64,000 bases of DNA from Sediminicola luteus (lineage in GTDB: Bacteria; Bacteroidota; Bacteroidia; Flavobacteriales; Flavobacteriaceae), in NCBI RefSeq assembly GCF_002514735.1, contig NZ_NBWU01000005.1:124001-188000 (forward strand), in the 5' to 3' direction. The notes below the pieces were generated by a model, which saw only the letters and a list, made by a program, of their open reading frames with translations, was not told the origin of the DNA and did no database searches. Shown in pieces: positions 63,469-64,000 of this stretch (its first letter is position 1; each line of letters opens with the position of its first letter). The position numbers and the translations under genes are program-made.

Positions 63469-64000
63469 TTACTGTAAGTAAAGTCCGGTATAGGCCAAGG
63501 GGTCTACATGTGGGAAATTTGACCCGTGTTTGGCGTTTATGGCATCTAAAAACAAGTTGGCCAATAAGGCGTACCCTCTAGGTGAAGGGTGTACCCCGTC
63601 TAAAGAAAAAGCACCTCCTGTGGCGTAGGTTGCGGTAACTGTGGTTCCGTCTCTCATAGGTATACCGGTGGTGGCCACAACTTTTAGATAGGCATTGGCA
63701 TCAACAACGGGCAAATCGTATTGGGCTCCAAAATTGTCAATCGATTCGTTTAATAAATCGGTGGCATTGGCAATGGCGTCCTGTTCTTCTGGGGTTAACA
63801 CCCATTTGTCGGCCAATGGAATGGCAACACCATTAATTGAGGTAGGGTTGTTCGGATCGGCCAAGGTGCCGATAATGGTTTGGGCAGTAAATACCAAAAG
63901 ATCATCGGCAGTAGCTTGGCGCATATTTACCAAAGCCGGGTTAACGCCGGTAAGATCTGTTAAATCTTCATCTAGGATTACCACGGCATTATTTGCCCCT
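63469..64000 (-). CDS. SGNH/GDSL hydrolase, 3' part only
   Basis: The frame runs open from the window edge to the stop at 63469, about 177 codons. The C-terminal catalytic block DGVHPSPRGYALLANLF holds the Asp and His of the SGNH triad (DxxH). The nucleophile block must lie outside the window. These secreted or lipid-anchored esterases cleave acyl esters of sugars or lipids; the substrate is unknown. It has its own terminator. Confidence 0.88.
   Translation of the reverse strand, partial: GANNAVVILDEDLTDLTGVNPALVNMRQATADDLLVFTAQTIIGTLADPNNPTSINGVAIPLADKWVLTPEEQDAIANATDLLNESIDNFGAQYDLPVVDANAYLKVVATTGIPMRDGTTVTATYATGGAFSLDGVHPSPRGYALLANLFLDAINAKHGSNFPHVDPLAYTGLYLQ

Overview
The window looks like the chromosome of a marine Bacteroidota bacterium of the family Flavobacteriaceae (a Maribacter/Zobellia-like genome is my inference). 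The signs are type IX secretion proteins (two PorP/SprF proteins, an OmpA/PD40 protein and a giant CHU_C-type adhesin), the Bacteroidota promoter element TAnnTTTG upstream of several genes, weak ribosome binding sites, a split caa3-type oxidase cluster, a folK-deoxynucleoside kinase fusion and GC-rich dispersed repeats between genes. I see no IS element, prophage or CRISPR array. The window is mostly core chromosome.

Layout. 1-273: 5' part of a secreted MBL-fold hydrolase. 405-5727: respiratory block with heme O synthase, two subunit III-like proteins and a subunit IV-like protein, a terminator, then a Cys-less thioredoxin-like protein, SCO1, DUF420 and a CxxC mini-protein. Oxidase subunits I and II are not here. 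5881-15352: an eight-gene export operon with two paralogous permease-permease-adaptor cassettes around a single ATPase, closed by a TolC-like channel. 15372-20355: tsaB, MscS channel, YyaL-type protein, dodecin and Nfu. 20525-26377: a solitary PorP/SprF, a VWA protein, and a divergent LytS-like kinase/LytTR regulator pair with a 21-bp direct repeat in between, followed by a gamma-carbonic anhydrase. 26612-35637: fabD, then a giant adhesin, PorP/SprF and OmpA trio. 35840-42026: acetyl-CoA synthetase, an Nramp-like transporter lacking the usual metal-binding motifs, and an orphan Wzc-like tyrosine autokinase. 42093-43214: tRNA-Leu, tRNA-Gly and a repeat-rich gap. 43215-52372: mutS (TTG start), a TrmH-type methyltransferase, folK-dNK, sppA and a DUF5723/OmpA protein. 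52560-59142: queuosine-precursor transporter, AsmA-like protein, DUF2797, GH3-family enzyme and a degenerate hydrolase-like protein. 59222-62733: clpX, clpP and tig, transcribed in the order tig-clpP-clpX. 62962-64000: a holin-like membrane protein and the 3' part of an SGNH hydrolase.

How the parts fit: the first block builds and assembles the terminal oxidase. The ABC/TolC operon exports an unknown substrate across both membranes. The adhesin-SprF-OmpA trio is a self-contained surface-protein export unit that depends on the T9SS encoded elsewhere. tig-clpP-clpX is the standard folding and proteolysis cluster. The less ordinary points are the doubled transporter cassette sharing one ATPase, the candidate LytTR operator, the noncanonical Nramp protein, the Cys-less SCO neighbour, the inert hydrolase beside GH3, and several intergenic repeat families.
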